From positions 144,659,734-144,723,733 of the forward strand of contig CM043958.1 of NCBI GenBank assembly GCA_014529385.2: a stretch of 64,000 bases of DNA, in the 5' to 3' direction. The notes under the pieces were generated by a model. The model saw only the letters and a program-made list of their open reading frames with translations, made no database searches and was not told the origin of the DNA. The translations under genes and the position numbers were made by a program. The stretch is from Adiantum capillus-veneris (lineage: Eukaryota > Streptophyta > Polypodiopsida > Polypodiales > Pteridaceae). Within the stretch, counting starts at the first letter, position 1. Every line of letters starts with the position of its first letter. Below, piece after piece: positions 11,394-22,852 of this stretch.

Positions 11394-12013
11394 TGTCACA
11401 AGACGGGAACCACGTGCCAATAGAAAAGAACAGACTGAACTGAACTGAGAGAGAGAGAGACGACATGCGACACGGAGTGGTAGAATTCCACCCCAGAGAG
11501 TATTGGCCCCAAACCTTGGCGCCCCTTTCAGTATTTCTTTATATTGCATCAACACAGTACAAGCCGGTACTCCAGACTCTGCACCTTCTCCAGGAAGCAT
11601 GCCAGAGAATGAGCCCTAACCTCATATTTAAAGGCCCTAGGCCCCAAAAGCAGTTTACAGTAAAAAGCCTTCAAACTCAAAAGCATCCGGTGCAAAAGCA
11701 ATGCCAAAAAGCTGCCAACGTGAATCACGGAAATCCATACACTTGCCGCGTCATCAGCCATCGCAAAACGCGGAAATCCGTACAGCTTGCTACGTCATCA
11801 TGTCAGCGCAATTTTCGAAAACTGCCACGTCATGAGCTGCAGATCCTGCTTTATTTTAATCTTTGTCACTTGGGGCCCCATCGGACGGGGTCCCCATAAG
11901 CTGGTAGGACTTCTTCTTGTGTTACTTCTTCTTCTTAAAGTTTAGGCCCCTCGGTGGGCATCTGTAAGTTGGCCCCATTCTTCAGGGCTTTGATATGTCA
12001 GCAGTTTGTGACA
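11394..12013 (-). repeat. 3' LTR, family A
   Basis: TGTCACAAGACGGGA to CAGTTTGTGACA, 620 bp, with 8-bp inverted ends TGTCACAA and TTGTGACA. A TATA-like complement ATATTTAAAGG lies near 11624. ACGTCATCA motifs near 11747, 11790 and 11828 read TGATGACG on the sense strand. Confidence 0.93.
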
Positions 12014-12060
12014 TCTCCCCTTCTTGAAAGAGAGTAATCGTCCGCGATTACAGCATATCT
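12014..12060 (-). other. polypurine tract and adjoining hairpin
   Basis: The complement reads AAGAAGGGGAGA directly before the LTR, which is the plus-strand primer. Just upstream on the sense strand is a 7-bp stem (GTAATCG with CGATTAC) closing a CGGA loop (12037-12054). The same hairpin is at 1925-1942, and a similar one lies beside the chromovirus tract at 58997-59016. Confidence 0.75.
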
Positions 12061-12772
12061 GCAAAACAACTCAAGTTAGCTTAAAAATTTTCGAGGGACA
12101 TTTTGAGGGACAATCAATTTGCTCTTTTTGTTAAGGAGTTAGCTTCTCCTTTCGGCTCTTTTGATCAAGGAGTTAGCTTCTCCTTTTGTCCAGATCGGAA
12201 CTCTTGATATTCCGGCGTAGTAAAATTAGCCATCACACCTAGACCGTACTGATCTTCCATGGGTGTCTTGATGCACTAAAATTATATACCCAGGCAATCT
12301 CATCCAATTAGGAATATTCAGTGGTTGGCACATCACAATACAACACAAATGCTCACATATGCATGTTACAAGACACAACAAACAACTCCGCTGAGGACTC
12401 CCCCGAGACAAACGGTTTGCGGTATGAAGCTACTCAACGACTACCTCGTCACTTCCCCCACAAATAACCTAAAAAGGTCCGGGCCATGAGCTCAGAGGAC
12501 TGTACAACCAAACGCTCCCCATATCGCAGTATGCGTCGCTTGGAGGTTCAAGCATACAACCAAACGCTCCCCAGGCATCGGCCTGCGTTGTTCCGAGGTT
12601 CAAACAATACGAAAACAATATTTCTCACTTCTCCACCCGGGAGTAAAATCACCGATCATTGAAACCAGTATTTAAAACCAAAGTCAAACAAGTCAAATCG
12701 GCACCAAGACAGGTTTAAAACAAATAGCATCCATTTCAAACAAAGTTCAAACAATACTTTCTCAAACAATGT

Positions 12773-13738
12773 TCAAAAGTATCTAACTAGAAAACAACTA
12801 GAGAGGTCATTCAGGGTTTTTTCGGACAACCGAACTTTGAGGACAACGGGCTTGCCCTTCTGCATCACGGTGATGGTTCGGTTCCGGACCTGGAGAGTTG
12901 TATCATTCTTGTCGTGCCACGGCATGCCCAAGAGAACGTCGCAGTTGCCCAACTTCATAATGTGGAAATCAGCTTTTCCATGATAATCTTGTATAGTCAT
13001 TGGAAGTGCATCAATGAGCGGTACCACTTTCTGAGTTTGCCCCGTGGCTAGCTTAGCTTCAATTTCTCCACCCTCTACATCATAATCAAAGTGCATCTGC
13101 TTGAAGAATTCTGGATGGATGAAGTTCTCCATAGCTCCGGGGTCAAAGAAAATAAGGGCTTTCAAGCCGTTGACTTTTCCATAAGCTTTGCATAATTCAT
13201 TAAAACTCTCGAGGTGTATACCAGAAATATCGGGTACTAGTCCAATAGCAGGTCTAGCCTTCTTGGCCAAAGATGGCCCCGGGGATCTGTCTGTCGCGGG
13301 AGCAGAAGGTTGCACTGAGGATGTCGAGGCTCGCTCAGGACATGTATTGAACGTATGCCCTGTTTGGAAACATTCGAAGCATCGGCCTTCTTGTAACAAG
13401 GCGTCTCGTTGACGTTGTGTCAGACGAGGCCGTTGAGGTTGGTTTTCACGGGATTCCCGAGAATTTGTTCGTTGTTGCCGGGAGTTCTGGTTAGTGGCCG
13501 GAGGTTCTTCTGTGGTAAACTCCAATTTTCCTTTCATGAGCTTGTAGCCGACCACAACATGGTCCATAAGCTCTTGCATGGTAGAGACTTGCTTGGAGAG
13601 ACTATTCCTGCAATGGTGATGGTAGTCCAATGGTGTAGCGCTTGCACTGGTCCTCCAAGGGAATGAACTTAAAGAAGGACACCAGAAGGTACACATTGAG
13701 AAACCTTTGGTTAAAGTCGTCCATGGTTTCGGTGGCAA
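12773..13738 (-). pseudogene. gag C-terminus, zinc knuckle and retropepsin (family A)
   Basis: The true sequence in this frame starts about 13605, after a frameshift that separates it from the gag frame. It holds a linker, a zinc knuckle RCFECFQTGHTFNTC (CX2CX4HX4C, near 13330-13390), then a retropepsin with the catalytic motif FFDPGA (near 13140) in place of the common DSGA, and the DVLLGMPW segment. It ends at a stop 760 bp before the LTR with no polymerase after it. DPG at the active site is also seen in the chromovirus protease here, so it is probably functional in this lineage. It would process Gag in the particle. Confidence 0.85.
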
Positions 13739-14441
13739 GCATTTTCAAGTTGCCCCACTCTGCCAAAATCGTGACTTCAAACGTCGAAGTCATGTAACTA
13801 CGTGCAAAAACTGTCTTGAAAGCTTGCCAGGTCCTTGGAGCATGCGGTTGTGTCGCGATTGAACTCCACCATTGCATAGCATTATCTTTAAGAAATCCCG
13901 CTGCTCGAGAAATCTTGGATTCTTCTCTATAGTTCCCCAAAGCATAGATGTTGTCGAATTGGTGTAGGAACTGCAATGCTTTCTTGTGATCTTTCACCCC
14001 AGAAAAAGTGAAAAATTTGATTGTCGTGCCAACAGCTTTGAAATATTTGGGTTGGTTAGGCGTATGTCCCGGGTATGGATAATAAGGGTATCCATATGGG
14101 CTCCAAACATTGTAGCCTGGTGGCGTTGGTGGTGGAGGTGGGGGCAATGGGGGTGGCAAAGGCGGTTGCACTGGATCAGGGTCAGATGGCTGCACCATAC
14201 TCCTGAAGACTCCCCCGATCAAAACAGACGGTTGAGAAGGTTGCCGGATGGAAGCTCTCGTACTTTCTGGTGCTAGAGGAGGAGGTACCACCTGGGGCAT
14301 CATCAGAGGGGGTAACATGTAGTTCAAAAATTGTTGAAAACTTTGTAGCATCGGAAGATTCTGCTGAGGATGCCGCGAAAGAATGTCGTGAAGCTCATTG
14401 AGCAGAAACTGCAAGTATTCTGCTGAATCCATGAATTCCAA
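13602..14441 (-). pseudogene. Gag (retrotransposon capsid), family A
   Basis: 279 codons starting MEFMDSAEYLQFLL. A Pro/Gly/Tyr-rich linker (about residues 75-125) is followed by the gag domain: KALQFLHQFDNIY, then QWWSSIATQPHAPRTWQAF, then ETMDDFNQRFLNVYLL. This is the Retrotrans_gag pattern. The frame ends at about 13602, where a frameshift leads into the zinc-knuckle/protease frame. It packages element RNA into particles. One frameshift is the only clear break. Confidence 0.85.
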
Positions 14442-14637
14442 GTCTTGGGTTCTTTATGGCTTATGCCCTTTAAGACACAGCGATGAAGATGGGAGCACGC
14501 CCGATGCGCGATGAAGTAAGGGTGGGAGTTGCTAATAAGTCCGGGGTCGGAGGCCGAAGATACCTCAAATAAAATTCCAATAGCTCTGTCTGCTCTTTTG
14601 TAGGACCGGTATGCTTTCAGAAAAGCACACGCCTGAT

Positions 14638-14649
14638 GCTCTGATACCA
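14638..14649 (-). other. primer-binding site (initiator tRNA-Met)
   Basis: GCTCTGATACCA on the + strand is TGGTATCAGAGC on the coding strand, one base from the LTR end at 14651. It confirms the minus orientation. Confidence 0.92.
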
Positions 14650-14650
14650 C

Positions 14651-15290
14651 TGTCACAAGACGGGCACCACGTGCCAATAGAAAAGAACAGATTGAACAGA
14701 CTTTTAACACTTCAATAACAACTGAACTGAGAGAGAGACAGACGACACACGGCACGGAGTGGCGGAATTCCACCCCAGAGAGTATTGGCTTGGCCCCAAA
14801 CCTTGGCGTCCCTTTCGGTATTTCTTTATATTGCATCAACAAAGTACAAGCCGGTACTCCAGACTTTGCACCTTCTTCAGAGAATGAGCCCTAACCTCAT
14901 ATTTCAAGGCCCTAGGCCCCAAAAGCAGTTTACAGTGAAAAGCCTTCAAACTCAAAAGCATCTGATGCAAAAGCAATGCCAAAAAGCTGCCAGCATAAAT
15001 CATGGAAATCCGTACACCTGCCACGTCATCAGCCAGCGCAAAACATGGAAATCTGTACAGCTTGCCATGTCATCATGCCAGCGCAATTTTCGAAAACTGC
15101 CATGTCATCAGCTGCGGGTCCTGTTTTATTTTAATCTTTATGTCACTTGGGGCCCCATCGGACGGGGTCCCCATTAGTTGGTAGGACTTCTTCTTCTGTT
15201 ACTTGTTCTTCTTAGGGTTTAGGCCCCTCGGCCGGCATCTGTAAGTTGGCCCCATTCTTCAGGGCTTTGACACGTCAGCAGTTTGTGACA
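14651..15290 (-). repeat. 5' LTR, family A
   Basis: 640 bp, TGTCACAAGACGGGC to CAGTTTGTGACA. It differs from its partner at 11394-12013 by small indels and scattered C/T and G/A changes; loss of CG in several ACGTCATCA motifs suggests deamination of methylated sites. Confidence 0.93.
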
Positions 15291-15295
15291 GATGT

Positions 15296-16013
15296 TTTTC
15301 AATGAGAGTTTAGAAGAGTATTTTAAACTAACTCTCTCAATTCCTTTTTCAACTTGCTCCTCACTTCATCTAATTCTTTCTTTCACATTAGTCTCTAATA
15401 ACATTATCAGTGCCATGGTTGCATCCATTCGCATACCTAACCCTTGTTTCCATACCATGTTTACAATACGTATTCTATCGACCGAATTACCTCACACACA
15501 ACATTTTTCGAAAAAGTAGAGCTATACTTTACACTCTCACTTTATCTCCTATAGTTTAATTGCATCATCGTAGGCCCATTTGAAATATCTTTTAATGTAT
15601 GCACAGCTTATATGAACCTTAATCTTTCATGACCAATGCTAGAAATATGAAATAAGTTTTGGTATTTTTTAATACATTGCCTACCTTACATACCTTATCC
15701 GAGGAAAAAGAACAATACTTGTGTTGTTCCTGTACCTACTGTATGGTATTTGTTGCACCTAATTACATTATAAACACTAACTTTACCTCCACCAATTATA
15801 TCGTGTATTACCAAATAACACCCAAAGGGTGGACAAAAAGTACAATTCTGATGGTAATGGCTGCACCGAATTTTTGCGATTTCTTTATATAGTATTGCAG
15901 AAATTAGAAGTGCTGGTAGCGGGTGCTCATTTGTCACGAGGGTGGTTAAAATGCTTGCATGGGTTTTTGTGAAGAGCATCTTTAAGTTCCTTATGGTGCT
16001 TTTATTGCAACAG
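15296..16013 (+). other. intron 3' end
   Basis: AT-rich sequence with no coding or transposon signature. It ends in a T-rich stretch and the acceptor GCAACAG at 16007-16013. It is probably ancestral intron sequence. Confidence 0.5.
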
Positions 16014-17283
16014 GAAATTTCTCAGTTTAGATATGAGTTGTGTCCAAGGCACATGAAGGAGAAGAGATTTTGGAAGATTTATTTCACCTTAGTGAGAAGC
16101 CACGTTGTTCTGTAAGTACAAAACCTGGTTTTAATTTTTAATACACAAGTATGTGTGCAGTTTCCTCTCTGGACCTATGTTTTTGTGGCAAATTCTACTT
16201 TTTGTGAACTGCCTTTTTTTTCACTTGATAGCTATGGGCATTGACTTCATGGGTAACTTGTAATTTTCTTACGTTTCATAATCAAACAAGGTTGCATGGT
16301 GTCACACTCAAGTTTCAAAGATCCAGGCTGTTTGTTTGAGTTCCTTAAGTGTAGGTATGGAGTCTCTCATCCTCGTGGCTTGAAGATTTGAATTCCAAAG
16401 TCTTATGCGGCCTTTGCACCTAAGGGTCCTACACGGCAGAGCACACCAAATACACACCCCTACTAGTTACGATACCACTCTTTTGGATGACTTCTTTAGG
16501 GTTTGTGTTTGTCTATGGAAAACTTCGCTGTTTAGTTGTATTTTTTACTTCTCAATGTCAGGTTGAGCTTTCTTTTTCTCTGTCCCTTCCACTAGTTTGT
16601 AGTGGAGATGTTATGAAAGGGTACTATGGTTTGTTCGGTTCATTTTTTTGCTTCCTTTCTATCAACAGATATGAAGCACCGGCTGTCATGCCCGAGGATT
16701 TTCTGAGGGATGAGCATCATGCAAAACCAACAGTTGCTACCAGTGAAGGAATACAATTGGCAGAGAGACCTTCTAGGGTGGTTGACACATCTGAAAAGAA
16801 GCGGTCTATTGATGATCAGGATCTGGATGCATATTTACTGGGTGATAGTGGTATGAGTAACTGCCAGTGATCTTTATTCGCATTTATAGCTAAGCTTCAT
16901 TACCAAGGAACATGTTTTTCTTTCTTGGATGGCTTGTTTATGGCAAATACTGCCATAAACAAGCCATAAACAAGCAGGCAAATACTGCCTGCTTGTTTTT
17001 GATTGATTTGCTCATTGTAAGTTTCTGTTGAGCCAGATGGTGATGGTGAGGATGTGGGGTTTGATGCTGAATTTGATCAGTTGGTCAACAGCTCGGTAAA
17101 TGATTTTGAAATTTTGGAGGGTTGATGTAGATGTCCTATGCTACATTTTCTGTTGTTTTGTTTTTTTTTTTGATTCAGGCTTTGAATAGTGATGCCGAAG
17201 AAGAGCAAAAGGGGGATTCCAAAATCATAAGCTCATCAGGAAAGAAAGCGAGTGATGACTCATCAGATGGGGAGCTTGTTTGA
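16014..17283 (+). CDS. BSD-domain protein, last four exons
   Basis: Exons by splice sites and frame: 16014-16111, 16669-16850, 17037-17095 and 17179-17283 (TGA). Phases fit throughout (phase 0, 2, 1, 0 at the joins). The first carries the core of the domain, EISQFRYELCPRHMKEKRFW then KIYF, with the Phe-Trp pair that defines BSD domains. The rest is acidic and Ser-rich, with DDQDLDAYLLGD, FDAEFDQLVNSS and a tail ending SSDGELV. Such acidic tails are usual in the plant family. The precise function is not known to me; related BSD proteins act in transcription or membrane traffic. Joined with 319-413 it forms one complete domain. Confidence 0.85.
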
Positions 17284-17713
17284 TGTGATATTCATGTATC
17301 TCTCACCTTTGAAGCTGGCGTATAGCTATTCAGTGTACACATTCCTGGTGAGCTTCTCTTGTGAGTGCAGTACTTTTTCATGCTTTTGCTTATACTGAGC
17401 GGATAAGGGTGTGGTTCAGGTTTTCGGAGGGCTGAAGCTTGTTGGTTAGGCCACTCTTTATATTTTGCAAATTTGTGACAACCTGGAGATGCGAATGAAT
17501 GACTGCAAGCTTTGCAAAACCATGGTTGTGAAGGATGAATTGTGCTTCACAACAAGCATCTGTATAAAACTCTGTTTTATGTAGCCACATTGTCAAGGAG
17601 CCGCAATCTTGTGGTGTGTTGATTCCTTTGAAGGGAATGTTATTGACCTTGTACAGCTTTATAAATTAATTTGACACAGCATTTGAGCAAGGAATGCTAT
17701 TTCATTTTTTTAT

Positions 17714-17719
17714 AATAAA
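17714..17719 (+). terminator. possible poly(A) signal of the BSD gene
   Basis: AATAAA lies 431 bases after the stop codon in an AT-rich stretch. No other AATAAA is closer. It is a plausible 3' end, unproven. Confidence 0.4.
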
Positions 17720-17749
17720 GAACAAGTAAAACTGAGAAAGGGCAGTAGC

Positions 17750-17901
17750 CAGCATAGATGTCTCGGTATTTCAATTAATGTGCAGTCTCTGAGAATTTGT
17801 GAGTGACAGGTCTTAAGTTCAAGACTCTTCGGATGGATCTTCGAGGTCTATTGGGATTGTTCCTACGCCGTCAAATAGTCTCATCTCTTCTTCTTCCTAA
17901 C
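17750..17901 (+). repeat. SINE-like repeat, copy 1
   Basis: CTTAAGTTCAAGACTC at about 17813 contains GTTCAAGAC, a fit to the pol III B box. It is followed by GGATCTTCGAGGTCT, TTCCTACGCCGTCAAA and a CTTCTTCTTCC tail. The same order with about 75% identity by eye occurs at 47618-47762. No clear A box is seen. It is probably a tRNA-derived SINE lying just past the BSD gene. Confidence 0.45.
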
Positions 17902-18849
17902 TGTTGTACTTAAAAGTTGTTTTGTGTGTCCGACCTGTGATCTAACCTTTCGAGTCTTGATGTCACGTGCCCTAGTTGTGTTGATGATAAGAAGGCATGC
18001 AATTATGAGGGTGTTGCAATGTTGAAGGCCTGTTTTTGTTTGCAGAGGGTCTTCAGAGCTTTGTGATCATCATCACGGTGCTATGCACTGCTCGAGAAAT
18101 CCTTTTTCTTGGCCATTTTTTTTAAAGGGCAAACTAGTCAGACAACTGGGATTTGTGCCCAAATTATAGGGACATTTATAATTAAATTCACCAATTCTTA
18201 ACCTTCAAAATCAAGGTGCGATCCGAACACAACTGGGAGTTTTCATTTTCAACTGATCTCCGTGTTTGCCATCTTTTTGCCCATACCTTTTTTGTTTACC
18301 CCGGTTAAACTCTTTTGGGAATATACTTCAAGACTGATGAATAACACGATGCTCAATTTATTTCTTCAGCCGTCCCCAAGAAAACATCAATCCAAAAGTT
18401 GATGCAGGCTTCATGTTGAGATTAGACCTGATATGGTCAACCCAGTTGAGTCAGGTGTTTCTCAAATTGCAAGTAGAGACAAGTCATTAGCTTTGAGCTG
18501 TTAAGAGTTTTATTACCTTGTAGGGCTTGTGCCCATATTCCAAAGACAATTGTAAATTAACTATCAACTTCTTGGGACTACTGTGTATTGTTTTCATTGA
18601 AAAAAAACTCATCTTGCTGTTGTAGACGGCATTAAAGGCATAAGGATTCAAGAGCTGGTTCAGCCTGAAAAAGAAAGCTATGCTTTATCTCGACCATAAG
18701 AGTTTGTAAAGCTTGAATGGGTAAAAGTATACAAAGTTCTTTCTACATTGTGACATGTCCTTACGAAATTCTTTTATTGACCTACTTGTGGAAAAGGCCT
18801 TTATTTGGTTGTGTTTTTTTATAGCTTTGGGGATACGACAATGATGGTT
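17902..18849. other. no gene seen
   Basis: AT-rich intergenic sequence without an open frame, splice pattern or repeat I can name. Confidence 0.5.
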
Positions 18850-19966
18850 TTAAGTGGCGGAGCCACCCACTAAGCTGAGGCTATTTGACACTTTGATGGA
18901 GTGCAGATATGGGGGCCTACCTTGGATCATCATAGTAGATCGGGGTGCGCAAATGATGTATGGAAATCCATGAAGAGACCACTTTGTATCCATAATCTCT
19001 AGGGTAATCCAGGTGAAAGCCCCAATGCCACATAAGATTATCGGGGTTGAGACGAGTGCACCATCGACTGCAATGGAGACTCTTGCTAGACAAGTGTCTT
19101 TCATTCATAGCACATGGGAACTCCCATGCGACATATATGCATGACTAGTGCTCGAGTTATTGTGACAATTGCTAGTGAGGGTGATACTCTATGTTGGTTT
19201 GCATAGATATCATCTTTATTTTGAGCTACATGGATTTACTATGGACAAGCTGCCCCCTTTTCAACATACCCTAGATGCACCATCCCTCACCCTCACACAT
19301 ACTCTCATTCAGCTTGATACTAGGACTTGGTTGTCTTTGTCACATGAGTTGTGGACAAAGATGGATTTTTATCGAGACCATCTTCTCCGCATGACAGATG
19401 ATGGGTTTATCTAATGCCCTGGGTATATGGACACCCACCTATCTCATGGCATTAGATGTGTTATTGGTCAACAATGCACCTCATCTCACCAGTTGAAGAT
19501 GGAGAGTGACCAATATAGAGGTATATCCCAAAGCAGAGATTATGCTAGTTTTGCCAGAGAGACGCTTAAAGACAGAGGAGCATTTTATCTACCAATGCAC
19601 AATATACTATGAGATTCGCGAGCATTTTCATTGCTTATTCAGAGAGAGCTTTGGCCCAGATATGGATTACAATGGTCAGAGGTGCCTACGTCTCTTCTTC
19701 TTGGAGATTAGTAGACTTGGAGAGACTACCCTTAGGAGCATGGGAGCTACACATAATCCATATAGAGTTAGATCACTACTTATTACAGAGGGACCACTCG
19801 GGATGGCCCACCACAGGTTACCTAGTCACACCCTCATTGGGGTATCCTTCTTGATCAAGCCATCCATGAAGCTTGGTCACTCACGACACCCAAGGATGCA
19901 AGGATCTTCACATCATGCACGAGGTCTACATCAGATGCTGTAGAGCATCATTGAGCCACATAAAGC

Positions 19967-19967
<1 letters not shown>
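18850..19967 (+). pseudogene. degenerate sequence, possibly LINE ORF2 C-terminus
   Basis: Several short frames carry coding-like sequence with stops between them. One (19506-19700) reads EEHFIYQCTIYYEIREHFHC, which resembles the zinc-knuckle region (H...C near the C-terminus) that follows RT in plant LINEs, but upstream cysteines are not evident. An opposite frame at 18850-19104 shows no known motif. A decayed mobile-element protein is my best guess. Confidence 0.3.

Positions 19968-20001
<34 letters not shown>
19968..20001 (+). repeat. poly(C) run, 34 bases
   Basis: A pure C run. Its exact length is likely to be unreliable because such runs are error-prone in sequencing. Confidence 0.85.
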
Positions 20002-20003
<2 letters not shown>

Positions 20004-20300
20004 AACGCCATATTGGAGAGACCCATGAGAGTTTTCATGGGATGATCACCATTGTATACTTTCTCCATTGTGCACCTCATTAGCCCTCATGTGATTATAC
20101 CCCTCCCCTTATGTTTTGAGTTGTGATGAGGTGTTGATGACGATGAAGATGTAGGTTAGGCTTTACATACCTACCCACTCTTGGTATCCTCATTTATTTT
20201 TATTTTTATTTTCCATGGACATTGTAGTATAGTCACATATTGATGTAACCTTTTGGTCTCATAGGTCATTTTGGCCTTTTGAAGACCTTTACATAACATC

Positions 20301-21274
<974 letters not shown>

Positions 21275-21689
21275 TGTTGGGGTAAGACTTTAGCTTACAC
21301 TCAATCGTGAGAACACTCCCTAAAGCCAAGCATGCACCATTACGTGCATAGTCACACTTTCCCCATGGAACCCTACAGCCTCACACATGCTACTGATTCC
21401 CTATAAAAATGCTACACACTTGATAGCCACTTGTGGTAACTCACATGCCCCTTGCCATTACCACATGGTGTATATCCATCCACTCATTGATTCCACTTCT
21501 CCACCTTGAGCCTATATATGGACATTATCCAAAGCTTGTACTCTTTCCCCCAATTTCTACAAATCAATCAAGCAAGTTTCATTCTACATTGTGTATTGGG
21601 CTCTTCCTTTCAATCTATTTAACTATCTATCGCTATGGTGCAACCACATCTATGAATGCTACATTGGTTCACCCACCGTGGCACTTACA
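21275..21689 (+). repeat. degenerate 5' LTR with primer site
   Basis: It starts TGTTGGGGTAAG, has CCTATAAAAATGC (TATA box) near 21400, and ends GCACTTACA. It is followed after two bases by TGGTATTAGAGC at 21692-21703, one change from the tRNA-Met primer site. Such a layout marks the 5' end of a short-LTR (copia-like) element. No coding region survives downstream. Confidence 0.6.
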
Positions 21690-21750
21690 TGTGGTATTAG
21701 AGCTAACATGTATTTAGTATCTCCTAATTACAACGGGTAGATCCCTATGC

Positions 21751-21928
<178 letters not shown>

Positions 21929-22852
21929 TTATCTCTAGTATTGGTCTTTGGGCACCTCTATACAGTCACTACCCTACTTGATGATTGGGAATAACTGGAT
22001 CGAGTATTAGGGTTGTGTGTATTTTTTTAAAATTTATCTAATTTGCTTTAGTTATTTTTTATGCTTGCATAAAACTCTATTTGCACGAGCCTTTTTGCTC
22101 GTGCGCGCGCGCGCGCACACACACACACACATATCGTCTTACACGATCTTTTTGTAGAATCCTCAAGCACAAAATTTTCATTTTGTTTGTCCCTTCAATC
22201 GTGTACACAAAAGCTCTTTGTTTTTGGCTTTCAAAGGAGCTATGAAGTTTTTTCTTTTTGGGTGGGACTTAAAACCCCCTAATCGATTGTGTGTGTGTGG
22301 CTTTGAAGACAATGGGAAATTATAGAGGTGGGAAACTATTTTAGAAAAAAAAGCTTTTTTCCCCCTTTTTAAAGATGTCTATTTTACCTTAAAAAAGCCT
22401 TTGGAAGCTTTTGACTATGCTCTCAATCATCAAGAGCCACTGCCTTCTTTTACTCTATACTAGCATAATCTCCACTTAAGTGGGCATGTCATCGTTGTCA
22501 ACGAATCAACACCATTGGATGCTACTAGCTTGTCTGCAATCGGCTGGCCCACATCATCACCACACGTGCCTGCTCTTTACATCATTTGGAGCTTGCATGC
22601 TAGTGCCCTAGCCCCTCATCAACAAACTTCGATGCTTAAGATGTATGCATTATTGAAGAGAAAGAAATGTAGGGATTTTCTCCCTTTTTTGAGGAATCAA
22701 GAAGGCATTCCTGCTAAATCACCCAAAGAAAAATTGGAGATTTCTATTTTCTCCATTATTTTCTCTCCTCTTCTCCAAAGAAATGTGGATATTACTAAAG
22801 TAAAGGCACAAATTGCCTTGGCAAGACAAAAAATAGTGCGAGTAAATGGCTA
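21929..22852. other. no gene seen; possible LINE upstream part
   Basis: A (GC)n(AC)n run lies at 22103-22131. A frame at 22515-22853 ends with a Lys/Gln-rich stretch just before the LINE RT sequence and could be its upstream remnant, but carries no motif. Confidence 0.35.

Larger units (their letters stand above)
11394..15290 (-). mobile_element. complete non-autonomous Ty3/gypsy element with gag and protease only (family A)
   Basis: Two LTRs (11394-12013 and 14651-15290) enclose 2.64 kb. The target duplication GATGT is perfect (11389-11393 and 15291-15295). On the minus strand the order is 5' LTR, tRNA-Met primer site, gag, zinc knuckle, protease, non-coding tail, hairpin, polypurine tract, 3' LTR. 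RT, RNase H and integrase are wholly absent and there is no room for them. Gag resembles that of the chromovirus at 59-64 kb (shared WWSS...APRTW block), so a related autonomous element could have supplied the enzymes; that is inference. Confidence 0.93.
414..16013 (+). other. giant intron (15.6 kb) of the BSD-domain gene
   Basis: Donor GTAAGA at 414 and acceptor CAACAG at 16008-16013 bound a single intron that splits the BSD domain between two phase-0 codons. Nearly all of its recognisable content is LTR retrotransposon: two larger elements, two solo LTRs and one complete non-autonomous element, on both strands. Stretches that cannot be assigned (414-1235, 6559-7073, 7800-8725, 9905-11393, 15296-16013) show no host coding sequence. 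That the exons are still spliced over this distance is inferred from intact frame and splice sites. Confidence 0.75.
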
